DNA of 64,000 bases from Paramacrobiotus metropolitanus (taxonomy: Eukaryota > Tardigrada > Eutardigrada > Parachela > Macrobiotidae), in assembly GCF_019649055.1 (NCBI RefSeq), contig NW_026570350.1, positions 288,392 through 352,391 on the forward strand. Direction: 5' to 3'. Every line of letters starts with the position of its first letter. Within the stretch, counting starts at the first letter, position 1. Shown here piece by piece: positions 23,651-35,880 of this stretch. The notes below the pieces were generated by a model that ran no database searches, had not been told where the DNA came from, and was given only the letters and a program-made list of their open reading frames with translations. The translations under genes were made by a program, and so were the position numbers.

Positions 23651-26600
23651 TTACTCCTTGCGAGTTCCAAACGGTAAAGTACTATAATCGTCCATTAGCA
23701 TCCGTTTATCGTATACTCGTCTGAGAGTTTTCGTCAGCTGAACGGTGCTAATTTCATGAGTGTTGACATTTCTCTTGATTGTTTCGGGATATACAACGCG
23801 CAGCGTTTGGTCATCATTTTCCAAGAGCGATTTCCAAAGGCTGTAGTCCATACTCTGACCTGTCTGAACCAGTCCTTCCCCAGAATTGGTCAGGATATTC
23901 TCCGTATATCCATTTTGAGTGAAGCCTTTAATTTTGCTTTCTACCCTTCCTGTATCTGTTTCGTAGTAATAAACTTTGGGCCCCAGAGAAATAAACTTGA
24001 CAATATGACTCTCTCCCGATTCTAACTGGTTGCTCCATTCTCCAAGCATCGTACCTGTTGGTGGCTGCCACTCACCTGACCGCTGAACAAAAATAACGGA
24101 ATCAGTGTCGAAATAAAGTACTCGTTCTCCTAACAGCTCCAGCATTTCCAAAAGTTTCAGCCGTGCATAACTTGTAGTAAAGGCAGCGATAGGGATATTA
24201 GCAGTGCACGATCCTTCTAAGTAGTCGTCGATTTTGGAAATAGTTGCCATGACACATTCAGGATTGAAGATATGGACATTGTGAATCCATGTAGATTTTG
24301 ATACAAGAAGGTCATAATAGTCTTTCGGCTTGAAGAAAATTTTTGTCTGATGAAGATTGTCATTTTGTCCAAATTTACCCCAGAATGAGTTCAGCATTAG
24401 CTTTGCAACAGCCTTTCGTCCGGGATTGTCTTCAATTTGTGAAAAGTCCAGTTCAATACCCTCCACGTCCTTCACTTTTCTCACAAATTCTATCCGCTCA
24501 CACTCTGTGGCGCAGTTACTCGGCCACCCGCTTGCCTGAATTTTTTCTTTGAGGAATGTATTAACAAAGTCTTCGAACAATTTTTCTTTCCGCGCTTCCC
24601 AATGCCAAACTTCATGAACAGCAACAACTTTATATCCTTGTAAAATTGCATGTTGCAATTCGGGAGTAGTCCACACACCTTCCAGCAATCGTTCCTTGCC
24701 GCTATGGGTGCAAAAATCGTTTTGCCGATGCTCTGCACATTTGCGGCAGAGCGCGAAGATTAACTTGCCGTTTATAGTTGCAGGCAAAACAGGAAACAAG
24801 CAATGTCCCGGTGCAAGCACTGTACACTTTACAAATCCAAAATATTCGCTTACATCCTTAAAATCTGCTGTTATAAGTTTCGGATGCCCGATGGGATACA
24901 CGCAGTTCTTGTTAACGTAAGGATACAGAGAGACGATATCGAAGTGATGGATCTTCTCATTCGGGCCGCATTCGTAAAGTAGCTTGTTTGCGTTAGTACG
25001 ACCGCCTTTAAATGCTTCTTTTGGTTGGAGAGGACTGCGTAGGGACATGTCGCTCATATACTCCCGAATGTTTGGAACCTTCAACTGCTCGCGCCACTGG
25101 CATGACCACATTTCCACAAAGTTGAAGCCCCGAGCCTTTATGGAACAAACTTTGATCTGATATTCTTCGTAAACTTCTTGCATAGTCTTGTTTGATAAAG
25201 GTGAACGGTCAGTTGCGTTGGTACAGTCCGGGTGTCCATGAAAACGCATCCATTGTATTCGTAAACCGTGTTAGTAAATCGATCGTAGCCGTCCACAAAA
25301 TACTCATTGATGCGTTTTTCTTTTCCATTCCGTCCATGCTCGATTCGGCAATCCGCTTGAGTTTTGTTGACCCAGGTCAGCCACTGTGTTGCTTCCATGC
25401 TGGTGATTCTGTTAGTTTGATAACCGTGTGCTGAAATGACTCTGATTTCTTCCTTGCGGAGATTAAAAGTTCGAAAAAATTTCAAGCACGCTGAAGCAAT
25501 GGTTACGGATTTGAAAGGATCAATGCACGCTAGAGCCATAAAATCATCTCGGAATTTAAGAGCACATTTCCGGAGAACTGACACGTCCATTGAACAGTAG
25601 CTGCTTAACTGTTGCCGAAAGTCGAAAACGCCGTTGCTTCTTGTTTTCTCGTCTTTATACCATTTAAGAAATTCAACTTTTTTGGTGGCACACATTGCTT
25701 CAATACCGTAAGAAGACGGGTTCGGGAAGGGAATAATTTTATCCCAGTTTTCCGGCTGATTAATTTTGTGAGGGAAGTCACCTTTCTTCTCATCAGATTT
25801 AAGGCCGACAGCTTTAGGAAATTTAGACAAAGGCAACTGCACAAAGTTGAGAGTGTCCACTGCGTTGATAGACAAAGCCTTGTATCGAATATTCAGCAGC
25901 TGACTACCACGGCAGAGAATGTCTGGCTTCAAGTTATTGTCTATCATGTGGGCCAAAATGAAATGTCCATCGTATCCTCGCAGATTATGCGCAATTATCG
26001 TATAGCCTCGATGCTCTTCGCGAAAAAGCCATGTGCAGAAGTTGGAGATGACGTCATAATCTAGTAGAGGAGTACCGTCAGGAGGGAAACGAAATTCATC
26101 TCCGCACGAATACTGCGCGACGACGTAGTTTGGAATGTGAGTACCATCTGCCGAAGTGTAAGTTTCAAAATCAAAGAAAATGTACTTCGGATTTTCATTT
26201 AATTCTTCTGGTTCAAGCGGTTGGAGATAGCACCTGTGTGATTCCTGGGGCATCCAGTCTTTGCATGTTGAGCAATACATTTCGTCGCAGCAATGAACCT
26301 GACCCGGGCGATTGAGCATATTCACGAATTTGTTACAATTTGGGCAGACAAAAAGATCTTCACAGAGTGTCCTTCCATTTTTCCGTAAAGCCTTATGAAC
26401 CTCGAAGCATTCTTTGTTGGTGAAAGTTCGTCCACAATCGGGGCATAACTTCGGGTCATCGACTTTGCAATCACTTTTACTGCGATAACACATGGCACAT
26501 CTTTGTTCACATCGATGGTCTGTCTTACGGACATATCCTTGATCGCAGTCTGTGCAGTAGTAACTCTTCATATGGTATCCAGAAGGTTTCGTTATAAGAT

Positions 26601-27581
26601 CAAAATGATTTTTATCGTACATTAGGTAAATCTGCTTCATTCCCGGTTTCTTCTTCTCCGGCACTTGCGCGATAAGAGTGTTTCCTCTTGCACGGAAATA
26701 ACTTTGACTTGACACTTTAAAACGCGTTGAAAAGCCGGCAAATCTTCCAGCCCAAACATTTTTCCAATAGTAAGATCAGCATCTTGGACCAGCTGACACG
26801 CGAGTTTTTCCAACTTACGCCCTCTAGGATTAATCAAAGCTTTCCATTTCATCTTGTCTTTGCCGCTGACATCGTGAGTGTTCTTGAAATGGCCGAGCGC
26901 CAATGCTGCAGGTAAGCAAAGATTGTTTCCTGTTGTTACTGTAACAACGGACAAACTGAATCTTTTTCGGTCAATCGTTGTATGAATATGTTTTCTTTTC
27001 ATTCCTCCAGCCGGTATTACGGTCCGAACAATGGTAATTTCGAAACTGTCGTCGATACAGAACGAGTTGCTGGAATTAATCATAATCATCATATCCATGA
27101 GATCGTCGATCTTGAAATCTTGAAGCTTTTTCATATGAAGATCGACTTTGCGATTAAGTGTACGACTGGAGAGAAGGATCACAATCCTATCGTCGAGTCC
27201 GAATTCTTTAGTGATTACTTTGAATATGGCTTTAAAGACTTCGGGCATTGCTTCCATAGAGGTAACAGGGTCGAATTGTTGATTAAGGTTTTCGATTTTG
27301 ATCTGATACGTGATTTCCGATGTCGAGAATTTCTTTGTTTGCTTTTCGCTGATCTTTTCCAGGGCGAAGTACTTTGTCCAGTCTACAGATTTCTGTCCTC
27401 TTGATCCACCGCTTTGTACCGTATTAGCCTCCCGATATTCGCGAATGAGCTTCTGCTTCCCGTACAGATTGGCAATTGCATCAAGAGAAAGCACATGTTC
27501 TGCCCTCTCCGGCCAGTTCTCATGCAACCATTGTTGCAGAAACTCGGCATAAAAACGCAAAACTGTGCCCAAGTTAAACAT
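23651..27581 (-). CDS. protein-primed family B DNA polymerase, Maverick/adintovirus type, intronless, two frame breaks
   Basis: Three overlapping minus-strand frames together cover a full-length polymerase (about 1300 codons). In order: an N-terminal region with NLCLPAALALG (about 26920), a Cys-rich zinc-binding segment with repeated CxxC pairs (about 26230-26560), the 3'-5' exonuclease with FDFETYT (about 26170), HNLRGYDGHF and YCSMDVSVL, then polymerase motif A DIVSLYPYVN (about 24940), motif B KLMLNSFWGKFG (about 24385) and motif C YFDTDSV (about 24095). I take ATG 27581 as start. Frame breaks lie at about 26690 and about 25240, the latter in a T run; each is explained by a one-base change. 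Such enzymes replicate linear virus or transposon DNA with a terminal protein primer. No integrase, ATPase, capsid or protease gene is seen around it, so this is an isolated relic or captured gene. Confidence 0.88.
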
Positions 27582-27699
27582 TTTTTTGCTTACCTGCGAT
27601 GAGTAATCCGTAAACGTAATCCGTAGGCGCAACTGGTAATAAACTCGGTATTCGAGATAACACACAAAGGCTTAAAAACAGAGAAGAAACTTTAGGAAA

Positions 27700-30540
27700 C
27701 GAACAATCAATGATGGAAAACGGAATACGATGCGTGCTATATACACTTACTCTATGGTTCAAGCTTGACTTCTACTGTAGCTTTCTTACAGTTCTCTATG
27801 GGAAAACGTGTAGTCAAAGTCGCCAAAGGACAGAACATGCAGTTTGTTGGATGGCATTAGAGACTCCAGTGCAAGTGTACAGATGAGTACGGCAACTTAC
27901 ATGTTGAAGGATTGCACAGATAAAGATGCAGCTGTCTGCAGCAATTTCTAGACTTCGAGGCACGAAGGACAGCGTATGCACGTTTGTGTGTGGTTAGATG
28001 TTTCAGAATCTGACAGGGCGCAGGTGGGAACTGTGTGCAAGCTTCACGATAGTTAGGTACGTCATAAACCACTTGAGAAAACGACATGGAGAAACGTTCA
28101 GATGTTTGGGAAACCTACGCATTGTGTGACATTTATAGATGCCCCACACCTGCAGATAGTCAGATGTATGTCAGAGGCATGCCAGAAACAGCACAGATCC
28201 GAGTGCAAAATTAACAAAACGCGGACATCAACAATGATAACATTAAAATAAAACCCTTTCAAACGTGCAAACGATCTTTGCAGTTTCCAGCAAAACAACT
28301 TTCATAATGATAGCACACGATCACGCACGTTAATCCAGTTGTAGTGCTGCAGATATAATTCCTTAGATGGTGACTTACAGAAGTGAAAACTAAGAATGAT
28401 GACTTGGAAAGTTTGACCTGTGCACTTGATCACAAGTCACTGCACATCTGGTTTAAAGTGGCATCGTAATATAATGTCAGCCAATACACTGTTGTACGCG
28501 GTGCATTATGGGCGGTATACAGATCAAACCGACCAATACGCTATTGTACACAGTACATGGACTGTACGCTATTCGTACACACCATCAGATCAGGCTGATT
28601 TGTACGCTATTTGTATATACAGTACAGTGTACAGACCATATTCCGCTATTTGTATACCCTAGACTATAGGGGGCGGTACTTAGGCTAAACCGACCAATAG
28701 GAGAGCCCGCTATGTGTACTACCATCAAACCGCTGGTTCTACTACTTCTCTTCTACTGGTCAGTGGAATGAAAGCAAACACCGAAAGACAATAGATTTTG
28801 GTCACACATAAGTGTGGTAGGAAGCTGACAATCGCCTGTCTGGATAGTCTCCTTGGTTTGATACATGTGGTGGGCTGTAACAGTCAGCATGTACATGACT
28901 GATGTAAACTTGCATGAACTTTCAAAGGTACCCGTTTAAAAAGCGGTCGATAAGCTTTGAAACGTAACTAGTCATTTGAGGAGCACATTTTTTATTACAA
29001 AAATCACACAGTCGGTGGGTGAACATCTCAAAAGTTTAACTGCGAGAGCGATTTTGAAAAAATTAAGTTTTACCGAAGTTGTTGCTGAAAGAAGCAACTA
29101 GAAAAGTGTTTATCGCTCTTTACAACTTTAAAATTTTGTTTTTTCAAAAAAGCTCTCGCAAGGTGCTGGGGGTTTTTATTGTACACTTTGTGACTAGACT
29201 TCCCCAAATCTCCCCTGAGTGTGTTCGGACTAGTTAGTTTTTTGGGGTGGTAACTTTGAGACCGATTTTAAAGTGACTCGTTCGGTTTATGTCTGGGTTT
29301 GTTAGTACTGAATTTTTCTTGGATTTAACTATGTAAGTAGGTAGATTGAGAAACTGTTTAAGTTTTTGAATAACTATAAATGTTGCCCTTTCTAAACGAA
29401 TTAAGTCAACATAGCCATAGCCTTAATAAACCCGTACGTATGTTTAGTAATATCATGATACACTTTACATAAGTTAATCGAAACACGGACTGTCTGCTTG
29501 TACTTACAGTACATAACTTGCAAAGATCACTAACGTGATGATGACTAACGTAAGTTACATGGATTTTTATTTTGTATTGTACTCGTACTTATTCTTAACT
29601 AGCAGCTCAGATATTTCTGCTGTTTCGGTCAAGTTGTATTAGAACAGTGTGCATTTCTTACTGCGTCCATGGTAACAAGCTTATGATTGACCACTGGACC
29701 TAGACAAATGATTTTGGCAAAAAGTCGACAATCTTGGATCCACCGCTGCACTTAGAGAATTTTGATGTACTTTAAAGCAACAAAATTGGTGAAGTAGAAG
29801 CCGAGATCCTTTGCCTCAAAGGAGAGGGCCGAAGTCCTGGCACAGATAATCAGTATTCATATAATTAGAATTGCCAAGGGAACAGAGTAAGCATAGACAG
29901 TAAAAACTAGTTGTGCCGTGGAAGAGCCGTGCCGTGCCGTGCCGTGCCGTGGAAGAGCCGTGCGAAGTTATAAAATTATGTCCTAGCAACACCTGAGGTT
30001 CAAGTAAATACTACAAGAACAACGCTTAATGTCCAGTCTGTGAAATAACTGTTGTGATTATTGATTAAGCAGTTAATGACGCACGACACCGACGAAGCGA
30101 CTACCTTTGGGAGTTGTCTTCCCGCTTTCTTCCTTTTTCTTTCTTCTTGTCTTCGGTTGTAAGCGTTTTTCATTTTCAACCGATATATAGGTACCGTTGA
30201 TTATTGGCAACCTTGATACTAGTTAGCGGGATCTGCGTTCACTAAAATTTAAAGCAACCTAGAAAATTGCCTCCATTGCCTTTACGTAATTGCACCCATT
30301 GCGAAGCGTTCCATTTTATTATCATCGGCAGAAAGCATAAAAATTAACAGAAAGCACCTTTTTATAAATGAGACTGAAAGTCTCTGTACAAAGTACTTGC
30401 GGCCGGTTCAGCCGGCAGCCAATGAATTAAATGGCAGACAGAAAAGATATATGTTTAACCAATTGTTTCGGTGATTCGAATCTCGGGTCTGGTTTTTGCA
30501 TAATTGCACTACTGTTTGTAAAAACTGATGCAGCTGCAGC
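27700..30540. other. intergenic interval with local repeats
   Basis: No supported gene. Holds a diverged repeat with CGACCAATA and TACGCTATT words at 28490-28720, an imperfect hairpin with GCGAGAGC arms at 29041-29163, and a short (GTGCC)n array at 29914-29962. Open frames here are short and unlike any family that I know. Confidence 0.5.
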
Positions 30541-30556
30541 AAGACAGTGTATCAAC

Positions 30557-30564
30557 TGACGTCA
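30557..30564. promoter_or_regulatory. CRE/ATF palindrome upstream of receptor kinase 1
   Basis: TGACGTCA followed by TTTCC lies about 400 bases before the start codon. The same octamer and flank occur at 35873-35880, at the same relative place before the second kinase gene, within about 250 bp of conserved sequence that includes TGTTAAATCAG, CAAACGTGTTTACAG and CATAAAGAGG. Conservation after duplication suggests a shared promoter or leader. Confidence 0.6.
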
Positions 30565-30962
30565 TTTCCTGTTGAGTTGGTCAGCTGGACAAAAGTGTTA
30601 AATCAGATAACTTCCGCTAAGTATCCACCAGCGACACAAACGTGTTTACAGCGAAACAGAAAGCATAATTTTGTTTGCAGTACGGTTCTCGCTACCATAA
30701 AGAGGGAAAGGAAGATTACTATCTCACTACTATCACGCACATTTGCGCCTTATCGCGCTGACCGTTATGTTGACTCATTACTAGCTTCAAACACAAAGTT
30801 TTTGTATGCATCTCGGTTTACGTGCATAGAATATGCAGTAGTAAAAGTTCGTGCTTCTGCAAAGTATTGCAAAAATGCTCTTCGCTGTCGGGCGACGTCT
30901 AAACTGTCCCTTGCTGCAGATATGTTAGAAAAAATTAAAATACAATAATTAATTTGCACAAT

Positions 30963-33900
30963 ATGATTTCTGGGGGTTCCGAGAAGGCAGCTCCGCTGTG
31001 CGTGTGGGCTATTTGTTTGTTCGTACTGCTTGCATTTCTGCCGGAGATTTCATCCGTAGCACTGGAAAATGGCACATTGATTGCAACAGGTACCAAAAAT
31101 CGATGGTGTTCATAGCTGAAAGCCTTTGCATTTGCAGTGCTGTAATTTAAGGCAGCGTTGTGTAATATCGTTTGAAGCACAACCCGGTAACTCTGTGTTA
31201 TAAAAAGCGCATCCAGGTGCGAGTCGCTTTAACGCATGTGGCTTCGTCCCGGTTTTCAGAGGGGCTAAAAGCCGGCGGCAGCGTCTGACCAAAATGCGCG
31301 TCGGCGTTGCCATTAAATTTTTTTCAGCTCGTCTTTTCAGTTGGTGGTCCGACGAGAATAAATTGTCGTAAAGTATGCATACTTGCAGAACCCTACATTA
31401 ACCTGGAAAACGAGTGTAATAATACGTTCGAATTGCCTTGCATTTCCGGCACCGGTCGTGTTAACAAGGGTGGTACGCTGCGATTTCCCAAAGTGCCACA
31501 GACGTCGTGCCAAGTAACAGTTACTGCTGCCGCTTGCAAGGATTCACCGATTGCCTCTAATTTTAGTTTATACTTCAACATACGGTACGAAAAAATGTTT
31601 GGTCGACGAATCCGGTTTCATTGTTAAACCGAATACCGAATTTGCAGAGATGTGGTGTTGCCGTCGAAAGATCACGTGGACATTTACCAGTTGCTTGCAC
31701 CTTCCACCGCAGCGTTATTGAAGACGGTGTACAGTGGCATGGTTGCAAATCCTAAACGAAGATCCGTCTCTCAAGCACAGACCAACTTTGTGAACGGGAA
31801 CATGCAAGTGCGCCTGGATCTGGTGCGAAGTGCCCAGACAACGGACCGCCAGCATCGCGTGGAGATCGAATACACCGTCGTGACCGGTAATCGTACATCA
31901 CGATTGGCATCAGCAACAGTACAAGTATACTATTTATCAACTGTATTAAATTGGCAGCAGAGAACGTGATGGACAACGGGATTCGCTGCGCCGCACTGGA
32001 CGGTTATGTTGACCGGGATCTGGTGTGCAGGAACATCGAGAGAATAACCTGCCCAAACCAATACGAGCCGAATCTGTATGGTGCTAATCCAGCGGCGGAT
32101 GTGGATAAACGGGAATGTGACAGTAAGACCTTTAATTTTTCAAAATAAATAAGCCGTAGAAAACGTTTTCTTTAACCCTATAGAACCGGAGTGGGTCATG
32201 GTGACCCAAGCAGTGGTAAAAACATTAGATATAGTTTCTTGTTGGCAACACATTGGAATATTCAATAGGGCCATTCTTCTACATTATTGGCAGTTCTACA
32301 CTTCCGCATGACTGGCAGATGAATGGGCTCTGTCCCACTTTTGCCCAGCACAAATAAACTGACTATTCTCGCTCTCATTAGTCAGTCCTGCCCTCTCAAG
32401 ACAAAATCGCCAGTTAAAGTGCCTGGGTCAATTGACCCATGTTCGGGTAGTATCGTCTCTGAGATATGTTCGGTTCTATAGAATTAAAAAGGCTATCAAG
32501 CTATTTATTTTGTCATAAGTTCTATTTTTACCAGATTTGACCATCCAGGAAGCTTTTCGTGATGACTTTACCGGGAACGATTTAAACCACTCAAGATGGA
32601 ATATCCACGAAACCATTGAAATGGACGACGAAGTGCAGATCGACAAGGCAGCGGAAAACGTGGCGGTCGCCGACGGTTATTTACACATGCGAGCCGAACG
32701 CATAATGACCGGCACAACGGCCTCTTACCGCGTTAGTCATATAAGCACCGGGGAGAAATGCAGCTTCCTCTACGGCGAAGTGGAAATCCGCGCCAAATTC
32801 CCGTGTACCGACACATTACCGATCCAAGCTTTGCTGCGATTGGTCCGTCCCGAATGCCGGTTCGACTTCGAGGAGGCATGCAAATCAGGAGCCCTCACCG
32901 TAGCTGATTATTCGAGCCGATCTCCTTCTGCCGTGGAAGTAGCGGCGGATAATGGAGAATATGTCAAGCAGAAATACTTTAGCAACGCAAATTTATCCGC
33001 GGATTTCCATATATACAAAATGGACTGGAAGCCGAATTTAATTGTGTGGTATATCGACGATAAGGAGATTCATCGCGTTGTTGATATTAGGGACATTCCA
33101 ACACAACCCATGCAGTTTTTCATGGAAGTCTCGGTATTCCCGACAGAGCCCACGGGATCCAATGAAACCGCGGAACTTCTTGTGGATTATGTAATTATCC
33201 GCAGTGACAACGGACATTTATTGGACAAAACACTGGATATATGGCACATTGCCATGATTGTAACGGGCGCTGCCATGCTGCTAATATTGCTCGTAATCGT
33301 CGGCAAATACATCCACGAGAAACTTACGCATCACCCGTTTAAAATACCCTACCTCAAGAATGTTTTCTTAATACCGGAATCGGATATAAAAATTCTGGAG
33401 GTTATCGGTGAGGGGCACTTTGGAAAAGTGTGGAAAGCCACGGCCATCAAGATTCCGGGAATTGGATGCCCCTGTACTGTGGCTGTTAAGGAGATTAGGA
33501 CCCATCAGACAGAAGCCAATCCGGTATACAAGCGGTGGTCAAGGACCACTTTCGATATGGATGCACTGCACTCGCTCTACAGCGGACGAAAGGCGTCGGA
33601 ATTGGAGGAAGTGCGAGTGCACAGTCAGATCAAAAAGCGGCATTTGAACATTATCAATCTTCTGGGAATGATATTTTCTGGTAAAGCAGAGTGGCCTTTA
33701 CTGGGCACTGGTTTGTAGAACATATGTTTCTGTAACTTAACATCTATGGACTGTAGTTTTTTTTCGAACTTGAAGTTTTTATCGGTGGCCTTTGAACTGA
33801 CCTGTTGAAATTCTATACGGTAGTATTACCTAAATTTTTGTCTTTGTTAATAGTTTTATATGGGTGACCTTTATATCTTCGTTACGATATGCTTTCTTAC

Positions 33901-35197
33901 ATAAGGTATTTTTCGTAGACGGACGCTTGCGCGTAGTCCTCGAATATGCTCCTCACGGGTCGTTATTGGATTACCTCCGTAAACATAAACAGATGATCCA
34001 CGATCGTGATCCGTATCGGAATTACTTAAACGAATACGATGGGTACCTGGTTCCTAATGGGCAGCGAGATGAATCGTGGCCACCGGGGTGGCCGTTACAT
34101 GAGGATGATCTGGTCAATTTTGCCTATCAAATCAGTCGTGGAATGACACATTTGGCGCTGTACAACATCATCCATCGTGATCTTGCCGCGCGCAATGTCC
34201 TGGTTTGCGAGGATAAAGTGGTCAAGATCTGCGATTTCGGGTTGGCCCGACACTGCACGGAGAAATCGGAGTATATACGTTTGGCAAAAACGGTAGGAAT
34301 GCGACCAGTAATTCGCAAGCTTTAACAAGTTGCTATCGAATGGTGTGTTTTCATGTTCAGGATACGACACCGTTGCCGGTACGCTGGATGTCACCAGAGA
34401 CATTACAGGCGGACAGTCGAAACCGGGTGTTTTCGGAGAAGTCCGACGTGTGGGCCTTCGGCGTGGTCATGTGGGAAATATTTTCTTTTGGTGCTCAACC
34501 ATATCACGATGTTATCAAGGGGATGTCCAGTGAATCACTGATCAAACTGAAGAATCTACTGCACAACGGAGGGCGCCCGGCAGTTCCCGCCGGCTGCCCA
34601 GGGACAGTGTAAGTTAAATGAATTATTACTTAAATTAATTTATATGTCGCTTGAATGTCCAACATTAACTTTCTTTGGTAAATGTTGACGCAAAAGTTGA
34701 AATAAACAAAAATTAGGTGCGTATGGAATCCATATAAGGCGTATGTCAGCTGATTATTAATTTCAGTGTTGTACGAGCAGATTGCTTCAGTTGCTTGGTA
34801 CGGTAACTGTCAGTCTGTGCGTGCGCAAATGACACAATCCTTACTTTGCCAGAATCTATCTACCGTCTACCAACTGATTGCTGAATTAATTTAATATTCA
34901 GTCGATGCGTTTTTGCAATAGCCCCCCAAAAGAAACAACGGTAAAGTACGGCTGTGTTTTTCTTCTTACAGGTACGACATTATGCAGGCCTGTTGGCACT
35001 ACGAGGCCAAAGACCGGCCCACGTTTGTCGAGCTGATCAACCTCATCGACCCGTTGATGGGAGAAAATGCGCGCAACAATTATACGTCTCTGGATGAGCC
35101 CTACGTGCGCTTCAATGCGCACAATTACGCCAATGTGGGGGACAGTGAGCATCGCGGGCCGACATGTCTACCTCAGTGTCTAAATATTAAATTTTGA
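30963..35197 (+). CDS. receptor tyrosine kinase 1 with GH16-like extracellular domain
   Basis: Eight exons: 30963-31089, 31389-31584, 31648-31886, 31958-32122, 32535-33680, 33919-34292, 34361-34608, 34972-35197. All junctions are GT-AG, phases agree, and the sum is 2721 nt (906 codons plus stop). The start ATG opens a signal peptide (charged start, then [15 protein letters not shown]). Exons 2-4 form a Cys-containing, N-glycosylation-rich ectodomain with no family that I recognise. Exon 5 begins with a GH16/beta-glucan-recognition fold ([41 protein letters not shown]), then a membrane helix ([19 protein letters not shown]) and the kinase: [43 protein letters not shown]. All catalytic kinase residues are present, so it should be an active tyrosine kinase that senses an extracellular ligand, perhaps a glycan. 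Ligand and pathway are unknown. The kinase resembles FGFR/VEGFR-class receptors in its motifs. Confidence 0.93.
32176..32483. mobile_element. piggyBac-like MITE in intron 4 of receptor kinase 1
   Basis: A 308-bp element flanked on both sides by TTAA (32172-32175 and 32484-32487). The ends are inverted: CCCTATAGAACCG on the left and TTCTATAGAACCG, read inward, on the right. TTAA target sites and CCC-type ends are the mark of piggyBac elements. The interior holds an inverted GGGTCA/TGACCC motif pair and no gene. The matching intron of the second kinase gene (38190-38366) lacks it, so it inserted after the gene duplication or was lost from copy 2. Confidence 0.75.
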
Positions 35198-35872
35198 GGG
35201 TTCTTGTACGGAAAATCAACGCATTTCAAACGTTTTTGTTTCTTCACCGCGTACGACACTCCGGAACACCGATCGGAAACGATCAAGGAATCAGAGGGTC
35301 ATTCCTGGCAATAGGATACGGAGCGCTGGTTTGATAAGTGGATTTTTCAGTACAGCGGAGTAGCCGTATTCCAGTCTGCAGATTGTCAGAAATAAATTGT
35401 TGTGTGGGCTGGGAAAGCATGTTCAGCATTAAAGGCGATTGTTTAATTTGGTTTAAATTATTATTGCGTACAGTGTACCTATTATTATGTGCTTACTTTG
35501 TGCATGTCGAAGAATAATTTATAAGTTATTGCCTTTACATAAATGCCGATGGTGGTTATCAACGTATTATAAAAAGTAAATACTATCCTACATAAATACT
35601 TAAATAGCAAACATACTTCCATAATGGAAGTATGTTAATGGCAGTTCCCTTAAGGCATATAGTTAAAATTAAAAACTGACGACTAAGGCCGAGTAAGGCA
35701 TTCATTTTTTAATGTGTCGTGTACGCGCTGTACTTACCTATCCCGCAATCTGTAGTGGAAAAGACTATCATTATACTGTAAATGGTGAGGAAATATCGCT
35801 GTCTCTGTGCATAAGTAATTTGCGCTCCTGTTCAAACACACACGGGTAGCTGCAACCAGACAATGCACCCAC

Positions 35873-35880
35873 TGACGTCA
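35873..35880. promoter_or_regulatory. CRE/ATF palindrome upstream of receptor kinase 2
   Basis: TGACGTCATTTCC, the counterpart of the site at 30557-30564, about 410 bases before the ATG at 36292. Confidence 0.6.

Noticed and set aside
25612-26064. 150-codon plus-strand frame inside polymerase 1
   Set aside because: Antisense shadow of the exonuclease region of the polymerase.
30547-30948. 133-codon frame upstream of receptor kinase 1
   Set aside because: The matching region of copy 2 is conserved as nucleotide sequence but its frame is interrupted, so it is better seen as promoter or leader.
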